A program made the translations under genes and the position numbers. Below, in pieces: positions 34,887 to 43,757 of a stretch of 64,000 nt of DNA. The stretch comes from CAZSHG01 sp964459995. GTDB lineage: Bacteria; UBP14; UBA6098. The notes beneath the pieces were generated by a model that was given only the letters and a program-made list of their open reading frames with translations, did not search any database and was not told the DNA's origin. Position 1 is the first letter of the stretch. Each line of letters starts with the position of its first letter. The stretch is from contig CAYWOR010000006.1 in the NCBI GenBank assembly GCA_964459995.1, positions 1 through 64,000 on the forward strand, read 5' to 3'.

Positions 34887-36281
34887 ATGAAGATCACTTT
34901 TCACGGCGGCGCACGCCAAGTTACTGGCTCGAAGCACCTTATAGAAACCAACGGCGAAAGAGTTCTCCTCGATTGCGGTTTTTTCCAAGGGCATCGAGCG
35001 GAAGCGAACGAAAAAAACCGTAACCTACCCTTCGACCCCTCATCAATCAATGCGGTTATCCTCGGCCACGCACATATCGACCACTCCGGCAACCTTCCAA
35101 GCCTTGTTCGTAATGGTTTCGAAGGTCCGATTTATTCGACTAAACCCACGGATGACCTTTGCGCATATATGCTCACCGATGCCGCCTACATTCAGGAGAA
35201 GGATGCGGAATTTTTAAATAAAAAGAACGAGCGTGAAGAACTCGAATTAATCGAACCTGTTTATTCGATAACAGATGCCCTCGATGCAATTCAGCAGTTC
35301 GTCCCAAGACCCTATTCCCATTGGTTTGGCGTTACAAAAAATATTCGCGCAATTTTCCGCGACGCTGGGCATATATTAGGCAGTGCAGTTGTCGAACTCG
35401 AGATTTCCGATAAAGGAAGACGAAAAAAGGTATGTTACGCGGTCGATTTGGGGCGAAAAAACCTTCCACTTTTGCTTGATCCCAAGCAGGTTACTGGGTG
35501 TGAAACGCTGATAATCGAATCAACTTACGGCAACCGCAACCATGACGCGGTAGAAAACGCCAAGGGCGATCTCGCGGAAGCTATCAACCGCACCTACACA
35601 CGCGGCGGAAAAACCATTGTCCCAAGTTTCGCAATGGAACGCACTCAGGAGATTATCTATAACCTTCATGAACTTCATCGCGAAGGGGCTATCCCAAACA
35701 TACCGATTTACATCGATTCGCCGCTCGCAATCAATGTTACACAGGTTTTTCGCCGGAATTTCAAGTATCTCGATGATGAAGCGCAGGAGATGATCCGTAA
35801 ATACGAAGACCCCTTCGGTTTCGGCAAAATAACCTATGTTCGGAGCGTCGAGGACTCGAAACTTCTCAACAGAATGAACGAGCCGATGATCATTATCTCG
35901 GCAAGCGGGATGTGCGAAGCAGGGCGAATCTTGCACCACCTTAAGAATAACGTCGAAGATAAGCGCAACACCATCCTCGTTGTAGGTTACATGGCCGAAA
36001 ACACTCTTGGTAGGCGCATTGTGGAACGCCATCCGAAAGTGAAAATATTCGGCGAGGAATATAATTTACGCGCGGAGGTTGTAAAAATAGATGCATTCAG
36101 CTCGCACGCCGACAAAGACGAACTTCTGAATTATGTTCGCGGTTGCGGACAAAGGCTCAAAAGGGTTTTCGTGGTACATGGTGAGGAGGAGCAATCGCTT
36201 ATCTTCGCAGATGCGATAAGGGAGATGAATCCCGCTCTGGAAGTCGTCGTCCCCGAGGAGGGTTACACAACCGAGATTTAA
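34887..36281 (+). CDS. metallo-beta-lactamase / beta-CASP ribonuclease-like protein
   Basis: The 464-residue cytoplasmic protein matches the bacterial COG1236 (YSH1/CPSF-like) family. The metal motif HAHIDH is at 61-66, with GHILGSAVVELE, the beta-CASP segment PSFAMERTQEIIYNL, ISASGMCEAGRI and FSSHADKDEL following. Relatives are RNA-processing exo- or endonucleases. The frame extends 28 codons further upstream, inside the carboxypeptidase gene. The ATG at 34887 begins the conserved MKITFHGGARQVTGS, with AGGAA before it. Its stop directly abuts the stop of the converging Omp85-like gene. Confidence 0.93.
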   Translation: MKITFHGGARQVTGSKHLIETNGERVLLDCGFFQGHRAEANEKNRNLPFDPSSINAVILGHAHIDHSGNLPSLVRNGFEGPIYSTKPTDDLCAYMLTDAAYIQEKDAEFLNKKNEREELELIEPVYSITDALDAIQQFVPRPYSHWFGVTKNIRAIFRDAGHILGSAVVELEISDKGRRKKVCYAVDLGRKNLPLLLDPKQVTGCETLIIESTYGNRNHDAVENAKGDLAEAINRTYTRGGKTIVPSFAMERTQEIIYNLHELHREGAIPNIPIYIDSPLAINVTQVFRRNFKYLDDEAQEMIRKYEDPFGFGKITYVRSVEDSKLLNRMNEPMIIISASGMCEAGRILHHLKNNVEDKRNTILVVGYMAENTLGRRIVERHPKVKIFGEEYNLRAEVVKIDAFSSHADKDELLNYVRGCGQRLKRVFVVHGEEEQSLIFADAIREMNPALEVVVPEEGYTTEI

Positions 36282-37958
36282 CTACTCGAAACCTGTGCTA
36301 AGTCCCACATGAAGATATCCGCCGGTTATTGCATCCTCGGTGCCGACACCGTAGGAGACATCCCACCTTCCAATTGCGCTGTTTAAACGCAATCCAACGC
36401 CGTAGCTGAAACGGAAATCTTCGTTCTCCTTCGGTCTTTTTAATACTCCGCTGTCAAAAAAGGCGTATCCATGCGCCTCCGAACCGAGAAGCAAACGCCA
36501 CTCAATATTCGCCCAAAGGATGTGTTCCGCCGAAAATTGCTCCTCCCGATAACCACGCAGACTTCCCCATCCGCCGAGATAATACCTGTCGGAAAGCGGG
36601 AGCTGTTTTTTCGAAAAAGCGCTTCGGTTGTGAATCCCAACAAAAAGCACCTGCTCGTGTAATACCTCAAAAGCAGTCTTAAAATCACTTTTTAATCGCA
36701 ACATCGGCTCATTTTTGTCGAAATCTTCGAAAAGGAAATCGGGACCGCTTCGGTCGATATAAGAGCCTTGAAGCGTAAGTTTCGCATAAATTCCCTTTCG
36801 GGGGTTGATTTTCGGGCGAAGGCCACTCCATTCCATTCCTGATTCTATGGAATACTCTCGTGATGCTGGAATTCGATAGACATTCTGCCCTATCGAATCG
36901 GGATCGACCGCACGAAAGGACGCGCCATTAATGAATCTTAAGTTGAAATCCAAGGGCAATGAATATTTGAGGCCGATTTCACGGCGTGTGTAGGTCGAAT
37001 CCCTCGAGTAATAATTGCCTGTCAATTCGGCATCGCCATTGCCTCCGAGAATCCACGGCTCGACATAGGATGCCTCTATTTCCATTTTCTCCGTGGCCAC
37101 CTGATCCCAAAGAAGCTTCAGTTCGCGCCCTGTTCCGGCTATATTGTAAAAAGCGGCGTCAAAATGCCCGGTCAATTTGCCCTTTCCGCCTGCTCCGGGA
37201 GTGTATCCGAGGATACCGTTCATCGCAACCGAGCGGTTTTCGGAAATTGGCACTCTTAGAAGCCAAAAACCGGTTTCGTCTAATAATAATTGCGGCTCAG
37301 CGGAGACATTAAGCCAACCGGTGGCTCGAACCCGCTCGATTCCTTTGGTAATTCTGGTTTGCGAGAACCGCTCCGGTGGGTCGAAAAGCATAAGACGTTC
37401 TACGACATAGGCTTTCGTTTTCAAATTTTCCGGGATTACAACCTGCCTGAGAAAAACCGTCTCCCCCGGAAAAACCGAAAGAACAATACGAACAGGAAAA
37501 TACCCAGATTCGGCGGCTCCAATCGATAGGGAATCGACTACTACAGCCGCAAATGGCAATCCCTCGTTTTCGAGTAACCCTACAAGCTTTTTCATATCGA
37601 GGGCTAACTTCGCATCGGTAAAGTGCTTACCAATCGTGGTTTCCAAAACCGGCAAGTTAAAGGGGTAACCTATAATACGATACTCATCGACAATACATGG
37701 GAGCCCGGCAGTAACATTTACTCGGACAACGGTGTCGCGAGCAGAGGTAATATCGTATTCTACCGCTGTATTTACTGTCGGATAACTGTTTCTACGATAT
37801 AAAGCATCGACCGAATCGGCAACCTGATCATAAGGAATTTTCGAAGCGGTTTCGCGGACAGCCTTCTTTCCCAATGGGCCGGCATCGCCTATTTCGAGCC
37901 GAAGCCCACCGAAAACAACGGCGACGATGAATAGAAAGGCTGTTATCTTGGCTTTCAT
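36282..37958 (-). CDS. Omp85 / BamA-TamA-like outer-membrane protein
   Basis: The 558-residue protein has a signal peptide, POTRA-like repeats (about 70-240, each a short alpha/beta unit such as PCIVDEYRIIGYP and ETVFLRQVVIPENL) and a C-terminal beta-barrel (about 245-558). The barrel has the conserved loop GGWGSLRGYREEQF, matching the RGY motif of Omp85 proteins. It is shorter than BamA (about 750-800), so a TamA-like or specialised translocator is more likely. The start is taken as the ATG at 37958; a TTG two codons upstream is possible. Both lie in the T-tract of the terminator of the upstream gene. Given the neighbours, a role in exporting or inserting the large surface proteins is an inference. 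Confidence 0.8.
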   Translation of the reverse strand: MKAKITAFLFIVAVVFGGLRLEIGDAGPLGKKAVRETASKIPYDQVADSVDALYRRNSYPTVNTAVEYDITSARDTVVRVNVTAGLPCIVDEYRIIGYPFNLPVLETTIGKHFTDAKLALDMKKLVGLLENEGLPFAAVVVDSLSIGAAESGYFPVRIVLSVFPGETVFLRQVVIPENLKTKAYVVERLMLFDPPERFSQTRITKGIERVRATGWLNVSAEPQLLLDETGFWLLRVPISENRSVAMNGILGYTPGAGGKGKLTGHFDAAFYNIAGTGRELKLLWDQVATEKMEIEASYVEPWILGGNGDAELTGNYYSRDSTYTRREIGLKYSLPLDFNLRFINGASFRAVDPDSIGQNVYRIPASREYSIESGMEWSGLRPKINPRKGIYAKLTLQGSYIDRSGPDFLFEDFDKNEPMLRLKSDFKTAFEVLHEQVLFVGIHNRSAFSKKQLPLSDRYYLGGWGSLRGYREEQFSAEHILWANIEWRLLLGSEAHGYAFFDSGVLKRPKENEDFRFSYGVGLRLNSAIGRWDVSYGVGTEDAITGGYLHVGLSTGFE

Positions 37959-37962
37959 CTTC

Positions 37963-37991
37963 AAAAAACGCCCCCAAACATCGGGGGCGTT
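37963..37991 (-). terminator. terminator after the 1885-residue gene, overlapping the Omp85-like start
   Basis: On the minus strand AACGCCCCC-(7 nt)-GGGGGCGTT is followed by TTTTTTG. The stem is a perfect nine base pairs. The T-tract ends four bases before the ATG at 37958, so the only G-rich sequence near that start is inside the hairpin. Confidence 0.88.
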
Positions 37992-38015
37992 CTTTCGTGA
38001 AGTGTTTGGACGAAG

Positions 38016-41000
38016 TTATTTGATCATCAGCAATTTCTGCTTAGCGCTCGTTTGGCCGACTTTCAGAACCGCGAAATAGATTCCACTGGGAAGTTCGCGG
38101 CTGTTGTCCGAAAGACCGTCCCAGACGACGCGGTGATAGCCGGCATCGGCCTTGCCGTTGACGAGACTGCGAACAGTTCTGCCGGTGATGTCGAATATCT
38201 CCAACTTAACATCTGAATCAGCCGGAATCGAGAAAGATATCTCGGTGGCGGCGTTGAAGGGATTCGGTGCGTTCGGGTAGAGCGTCAGCTTATCGGGCAA
38301 ACTTCTGTCGAACTTGATCTTGAAAGCATGCGCGCCCGGTGCGAGTTCGACCCCTTCGTTTTCGAGCATATCATAGCTGATATTGTCGATTGTAATCGTA
38401 AAGATACCCGCGCCTTCAACCGACCATTCGACACATCTCGGTTTGGTCAATACAATAGTGCCGCTCCATTCACCGAGTTTGCCGGGAAGGATTTCGCCGG
38501 TCATAATGGGCATATCGCCATTGAGATAAATCCTGTCCATCTGGCCGGGAATTGGCGGCGGCAAAGGCTTACTGAGCGGATTTTCAACCATTCTGAATTC
38601 GACTCCAGCACCTCTGTCGTCCGAGAAGAACAAACACCCAGAAGCCAATGGTGCAACTTCCTCATCAACTGCTTCTTTCGGAAGATATATGCTCGATATC
38701 TTCGCAATCGAAGGCCTCAGGTTGAATATCCACTGACCGCGACCGGGAACGAATTGATTCGTCGCGAGATAACGTGCAGAGCCTTCGGTTTCATAATAGA
38801 AGAAGGTGCCGAGCATGAAAGCGTCTGATGGTGTTACCTGCTGGTCGGAGAGGTATGTCCTATGCGCCGGGCTTCCGAACATAACCCAGCCAACCGGAAG
38901 ACTGCGTGTGAAGTTGTAAACCGGATTACCCATCCGCACGTAAGCCGTGTCGGTTAACGACAGAACCCAGACAGCTTTTCCGGGGACAACCTCTGTAACC
39001 ATTTCATATTCCTGAACCGCATTATTCCATCCGAAAACACTAATAGCCTCAGGGAATAGCGCGGAAGGCGACATCGAAGGCGCGGTTATCGGCGCGCTAA
39101 CCAAGTTCCAGCCTCTGGCTAGCTCGATATCCCAGCTATACATCCCGGGGCGACCATCGAAAGTTATCTTCAAAGGCGTTTCGGGAGTTACTTCGATGAA
39201 GGAATCCGCTGTCATGTCGAGCCAATCGTTGATAAGTAGGCCTTTCCACATCTGACGAGGATCCCAAGACAAATATCCCGGTTCTTCGAAATATGCGAAC
39301 CATTCGACAATCTGGCCGGTCGGACGGATATCCGTGCCGAGTTTCTTCCAATCCGAGCTTAGGAACCACGCATCGGCGATACCGAACCATGGCGGAGTAT
39401 TCAGAACATCGATACCACGGTCGTAGGCGTTTGTAGAAGCGTCCAGGAGACCCAACCTCAGTGAATCCTGTCTAACCCAGCTCTCATCGAAGTAGCGAAG
39501 CATTCCATACCAGAAGTATCTGATATCCTCACCGACTATAAAGATGCCGGCTTCCGGAACAGGTATCGGCAAGAAATTCATGCCGAAATTAAACAGGAGA
39601 TCGTCCACCTCGATACGACAACTGCGTCCGAGAAGGAGATCTGAATTCACGACATACTGAATCTTAATCAACTCGGCGGGGCCGGTTATCGGTGTGGCAC
39701 CAATAAGCCTGACAAGAACCCTATCCGAAGCGATGTTGCGGATAACAAGCGTCCATCCGGCTGGAAGACCGACACCACGTGTAACATTAAGCGGTGAAAG
39801 GAAAGAACCGTCGGCTTTTACCGTAAAGTCGATTGTCGTTATTGCATTCGAGTATGTGTTGCCGAGATAAATCGGAACCTGAATAATATCGCCGGGGTTT
39901 GCAACTGTTTCCTCAGGCGGATAGACATTCAGATAATGCGCCGGAACTCTCGGTGTAATTTCGAAATCGACCGGAAGAGTGTGATTTGGTGCTACCGGGT
40001 CGTTCGTTCTGAACTGGATTTCCGAAGTGTAAAGACCGACTTCGAGAGTGCAGGCGTCGAAATAAGCCGTGATGGTTCTGCTTGCTCCAGGGGGAACGAT
40101 TCCCCAACTATGCGACATCGAAAGCCAGTCGGCATCCTCGTTGAGATACCAAACAGCCGTGCCGGTGCCGTGATTACTAAGTGTAACATCAGCCTGTGTT
40201 GTCCACGCCTCTTCGAGATCGACGGAGAGAATAGGCGGCGAAATTGTGAATCTCGGCAGTCCGCCTGGTGCACCGAGAACCAGCATACCCAAATCTGAGG
40301 CGTCGAGAAGATCGGAGGCAATAGGCCATTCAAAGACCGTGTCCCCCACCTCGTTGAGTATCTGGAAACCGACTCCGATCGTGTCTCCGGGAAGCGCGCG
40401 GAACTCTTCTGCAACGCTCATATCGACAAACATTTCGAGGCTGAAATATCCCATCGAAATGGGCTGGAATGCCGCGAAACTGCCTACCGCATATCGCGGT
40501 TCTTCGACTTCGACTGCATTCACCGGATTGAACCACACTACCGGTCCGGTGCTTGGGTCGTAGGTGATCTCATAATAACCTTCTGTCGAGCTGTCCGCAT
40601 CCCAAGTTCTGGAATAGTCGTCATCGAAGAAGAAGCGGAAGGTATAGCCTTCATAAAGAGTCATCATCACATCCATACCGATGAACAACATGTTGAGGTC
40701 ATTCATCAGGAGAACCTGTGCATCGGATGCCAATTCCGCTCGAATCGACTGTAGCCAAACGACCTCGTTGATATTGCCGTCAAGGATGGGTTTCACTCCG
40801 GTGAAATAATTGCTATAAAGCTTATCGCCCAGCAATGAAGCTCCGCCGTCTATATTCGAGAAACCGCTGTTGAAATCGGGAGCCGAATAAACAGCCTGAA
40901 CTTTGTAGAAATAAAGCCTTCCGGGATCGACCGAATTATCGGCATAGCTGTTATAAACCACCGAATCCGCGATCATGCTGTAGCCAACATCGAAATACTG

Positions 41001-43673
41001 GCTTCTGAATACCCTGTAGTGAGAAAGGTTCACCGGAAGACCGGTCATAACCGCGGGTGGGGCTTCCCACATAAGCGGAATGCATCCGCGGAAACCATCG
41101 AGGGCATTCAAATTTTGCGGCTCGAAAACCGGATGAGTAGTTTTAATGACGACAACATTGAAAGACTGGATAGTCGTGTCTTCTGCATCGTAAGCCGCGA
41201 TCCTAATGTTGTATATGCCTTCGACATCGACAGCAAGCCATGAACAATAGCCACTGATATCGACTACCATTCCCACAGGACCGGTCAGAAGTTCGTAATA
41301 GACGACATCGCCATCAGCGTCTTCAGCAACGGCAAGGTAATTCCATGGGAATCCGTCGAGAATGAGGGTGTCTGCCGGGAATGTTATGAAAACCGGAGGA
41401 TCGTTGACCGAAATAACGGTAACGTAAATCGAATCGACCAGAATATCCTCGCCATCTGTTGCGGAGATAATAACCCAACCCTCACCGAAGTAATTCGGCG
41501 CGAGGCTGATATTGACATAGGCAGAATCAACCAATGTCGCAATAATGCCGGCTTCGGTCGAAACCACGGAATACGTTAAGCCGTAGGGAGGATTGAATAC
41601 GTCCGCAAGAAGCGGTAGCGCGGTATCAGGATCATCCTCGAACATTAGCAAATCGGGGATGGGATTAACAACTCCCAGTGTCCAGCAACCCGTTGTAGGA
41701 CTAGGTATTCCATTTGGGCCGTCGTCGTCGAGCGGCCTAACAGTGAAGAAATACTCGCGTCCCTGGTCGAGACCGGTAACATAATAACTAACCAATGTCC
41801 CGGCAGGAACCGGCGGGATAGTATCGTAAACCGTCGTGAATATGTAGTCCGTCGGATCGAAATCGACATCCGGCTGATATCGGACTTCATAACCCACGCC
41901 GACAGTTCCGATAGAGCCGTCATCACCGGGGGCGGTGAAAACCAGTTCTATAGCAGTAGCGTCGAGATCGCCGCAGGTAAGATCGAGAATGACTCCCGGA
42001 GGAATTATATCTGTCCACTCATGAGTCCTAATATGAAGAATATTCGATACCGGGCCATCGAGACCTTCGTCGTCCCAGGCTTTGCCGGCAATCCAATAAT
42101 CTCTTTCGGGGGTAAGTCCGCCAACTGTCAATGTCTGCATGGTTCCGGCGGGCAAAGGCACAGGAACGCCAGTTGTTATGAGTGCCTGAGCGCCGAATAT
42201 GTCCTCGGTGAAAGCAAGTGCAGACCAGCGGAATTCATAGTGATCTGCAGTTCCGACATTGCCATCATCGCCGGGGGCTTCCCAATAGATTGTGAAACTA
42301 TTCGGTGTAACTTCTCTCGCGATGAGAGTATCGATAATAAACCGAGCAGGCGGAATAGTATCAACATAGGGGTCTTCCGGTGTTACGAAGTTCACCTTGT
42401 TGGAAACATCGGATTCGTTCGGAACTTCGTCTTGGGTAACCATAGCCGCCCAATATTCGGTTCCGGGGGTAAGACCCTCAATCCAAACCGATTGATCCGA
42501 TCCGTTGACAAGCGGCGCGGGCATTCCGGCCACGAAGAAACTCGGCGGCCAGATGAAATCGAAGAAATCGTAACCCATTATATAAGTCGTGGCGGTGCCG
42601 ATATTGCCGTCATCGCCGGGGGAAGTCCATCTTAGATGCGCTCTTGTCGGCTGAACTTCGAGAACTTCGAGGTCTTCGATAGCCGCCGGCGGAATTGTAT
42701 CCGGCACCGGGGGTATGTCATTCGTGTCGATCTCGAAAACTGCGTCGCTCATGTCCACAACCAAAGGATTTGCTTCGTCGCGAATACGCATGCGGCAATT
42801 TGCCGAAAGTGGCTCGGTAACTGTCCAGTTATGGGTTCCTCTCGCACCGAGTCCGCCTTGAATCAATTCCCAAGTCGCGCCGTTATTTCTGGAAAGATGA
42901 AGTTCGACAGTGCCAACCGGACCGGTCGCAGTCCATGCGATAGCCTCGACATCGCCAACGATAAACCTTTCGCCGCCGTTGGGATAATCGAGATGCAATC
43001 CCGGAGCTTGACCAATCGAGCTGAAACCGTCGGAATTATCGAATAAAGCCGGTGTTGCAACCTCGGAAACCTTGAATAACACAAGATTCGAAGTGATATG
43101 CGGAGCGCTCCAGTTATATGCGCCGTCATTGTCGGTCGAGAAAACTATTGGGAACCAATCTCCTCCAGCATTCGGAGAATACTCGAGTTTAACATTGCCG
43201 ACAGTGCCCACGGAGGTCCATGTAATATTGATTACATCGTCCCAGAAGTAATGATTTCCGCCGTTTGGGGTAAGAAGAGTAATTGTCCGAACCTCTGGTG
43301 TCCCGGGAATCATAACGAAAGGACCCCAATATTCTTCTGCGCCGGGAAGGGTAACTGTTCCCGATATAGTCAAGGTTTCCTCAGAGCAGATGTCGTGGAA
43401 ACGGATGTTCAGCTCCTGCCCATTTTCGGAGGGCGTGGGGAAGCTTCCAATGTTTACAAACCAGAGGGTATCCATATATCCGCAACCGTCTGAGTCCTGC
43501 GTGAGAATTTCACCCGGCCTCACGGTCATCCATGCCTCGAATTGGATACAGCCTTCCGGCGGGTTTCCCCCACCCGAATTCTGCAAAGACCCTAATACAA
43601 CGTGTGGTTGCGCAAGGGTCAAAGTCGAAAAAGCAAGTATAATCCAGAGAACAAGAGAAGCTTTTTTCAACAT
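38016..43673 (-). CDS. giant secreted multidomain surface protein (1885 residues)
   Basis: The chain has a signal peptide (1-21), then a two-Cys module (about 22-115, Cys42 and Cys96) shared with the two secreted proteins encoded upstream (43758-50792 and 50861-51520). Two Ig-like repeats with PNGGxxFxxDxxxIxWT follow (about 135-320), and then three fibronectin-III-like domains (about 330-670), each opening TIPPAxIxDL with a SPGDDGNIGTA-type loop. Later come a cadherin-like domain, a CBM9-like carbohydrate-binding domain (about 960-1130), a BACON-like strand set, a cohesin-like fold (about 1255-1380), two GWNLV-type repeats and a FlgD-like tail ending KLLMIK. AAGGAGG precedes the ATG. No enzyme motif is visible; adhesion or glycan binding is likely. 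Confidence 0.8.
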   Translation of the reverse strand: MLKKASLVLWIILAFSTLTLAQPHVVLGSLQNSGGGNPPEGCIQFEAWMTVRPGEILTQDSDGCGYMDTLWFVNIGSFPTPSENGQELNIRFHDICSEETLTISGTVTLPGAEEYWGPFVMIPGTPEVRTITLLTPNGGNHYFWDDVINITWTSVGTVGNVKLEYSPNAGGDWFPIVFSTDNDGAYNWSAPHITSNLVLFKVSEVATPALFDNSDGFSSIGQAPGLHLDYPNGGERFIVGDVEAIAWTATGPVGTVELHLSRNNGATWELIQGGLGARGTHNWTVTEPLSANCRMRIRDEANPLVVDMSDAVFEIDTNDIPPVPDTIPPAAIEDLEVLEVQPTRAHLRWTSPGDDGNIGTATTYIMGYDFFDFIWPPSFFVAGMPAPLVNGSDQSVWIEGLTPGTEYWAAMVTQDEVPNESDVSNKVNFVTPEDPYVDTIPPARFIIDTLIAREVTPNSFTIYWEAPGDDGNVGTADHYEFRWSALAFTEDIFGAQALITTGVPVPLPAGTMQTLTVGGLTPERDYWIAGKAWDDEGLDGPVSNILHIRTHEWTDIIPPGVILDLTCGDLDATAIELVFTAPGDDGSIGTVGVGYEVRYQPDVDFDPTDYIFTTVYDTIPPVPAGTLVSYYVTGLDQGREYFFTVRPLDDDGPNGIPSPTTGCWTLGVVNPIPDLLMFEDDPDTALPLLADVFNPPYGLTYSVVSTEAGIIATLVDSAYVNISLAPNYFGEGWVIISATDGEDILVDSIYVTVISVNDPPVFITFPADTLILDGFPWNYLAVAEDADGDVVYYELLTGPVGMVVDISGYCSWLAVDVEGIYNIRIAAYDAEDTTIQSFNVVVIKTTHPVFEPQNLNALDGFRGCIPLMWEAPPAVMTGLPVNLSHYRVFRSQYFDVGYSMIADSVVYNSYADNSVDPGRLYFYKVQAVYSAPDFNSGFSNIDGGASLLGDKLYSNYFTGVKPILDGNINEVVWLQSIRAELASDAQVLLMNDLNMLFIGMDVMMTLYEGYTFRFFFDDDYSRTWDADSSTEGYYEITYDPSTGPVVWFNPVNAVEVEEPRYAVGSFAAFQPISMGYFSLEMFVDMSVAEEFRALPGDTIGVGFQILNEVGDTVFEWPIASDLLDASDLGMLVLGAPGGLPRFTISPPILSVDLEEAWTTQADVTLSNHGTGTAVWYLNEDADWLSMSHSWGIVPPGASRTITAYFDACTLEVGLYTSEIQFRTNDPVAPNHTLPVDFEITPRVPAHYLNVYPPEETVANPGDIIQVPIYLGNTYSNAITTIDFTVKADGSFLSPLNVTRGVGLPAGWTLVIRNIASDRVLVRLIGATPITGPAELIKIQYVVNSDLLLGRSCRIEVDDLLFNFGMNFLPIPVPEAGIFIVGEDIRYFWYGMLRYFDESWVRQDSLRLGLLDASTNAYDRGIDVLNTPPWFGIADAWFLSSDWKKLGTDIRPTGQIVEWFAYFEEPGYLSWDPRQMWKGLLINDWLDMTADSFIEVTPETPLKITFDGRPGMYSWDIELARGWNLVSAPITAPSMSPSALFPEAISVFGWNNAVQEYEMVTEVVPGKAVWVLSLTDTAYVRMGNPVYNFTRSLPVGWVMFGSPAHRTYLSDQQVTPSDAFMLGTFFYYETEGSARYLATNQFVPGRGQWIFNLRPSIAKISSIYLPKEAVDEEVAPLASGCLFFSDDRGAGVEFRMVENPLSKPLPPPIPGQMDRIYLNGDMPIMTGEILPGKLGEWSGTIVLTKPRCVEWSVEGAGIFTITIDNISYDMLENEGVELAPGAHAFKIKFDRSLPDKLTLYPNAPNPFNAATEISFSIPADSDVKLEIFDITGRTVRSLVNGKADAGYHRVVWDGLSDNSRELPSGIYFAVLKVGQTSAKQKLLMIK

Positions 43674-43715
43674 AACATCCTCCTTGGATATAACATTTGA
43701 CTAAAAAACATCTTC

Positions 43716-43749
43716 AAAAATAGAGAGCCCCGCCGTTTAGACGGGGCTC
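43716..43749 (-). terminator. terminator after the 2344-residue gene
   Basis: On the minus strand GAGCCCCG-(9 nt)-CGGGGCTC (43725-43749) is followed by TCTATTTTT. The eight-pair stem is perfect, and it lies within 35 bp of the stop codon. Confidence 0.85.
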
Positions 43750-43757
43750 GGAAATAG

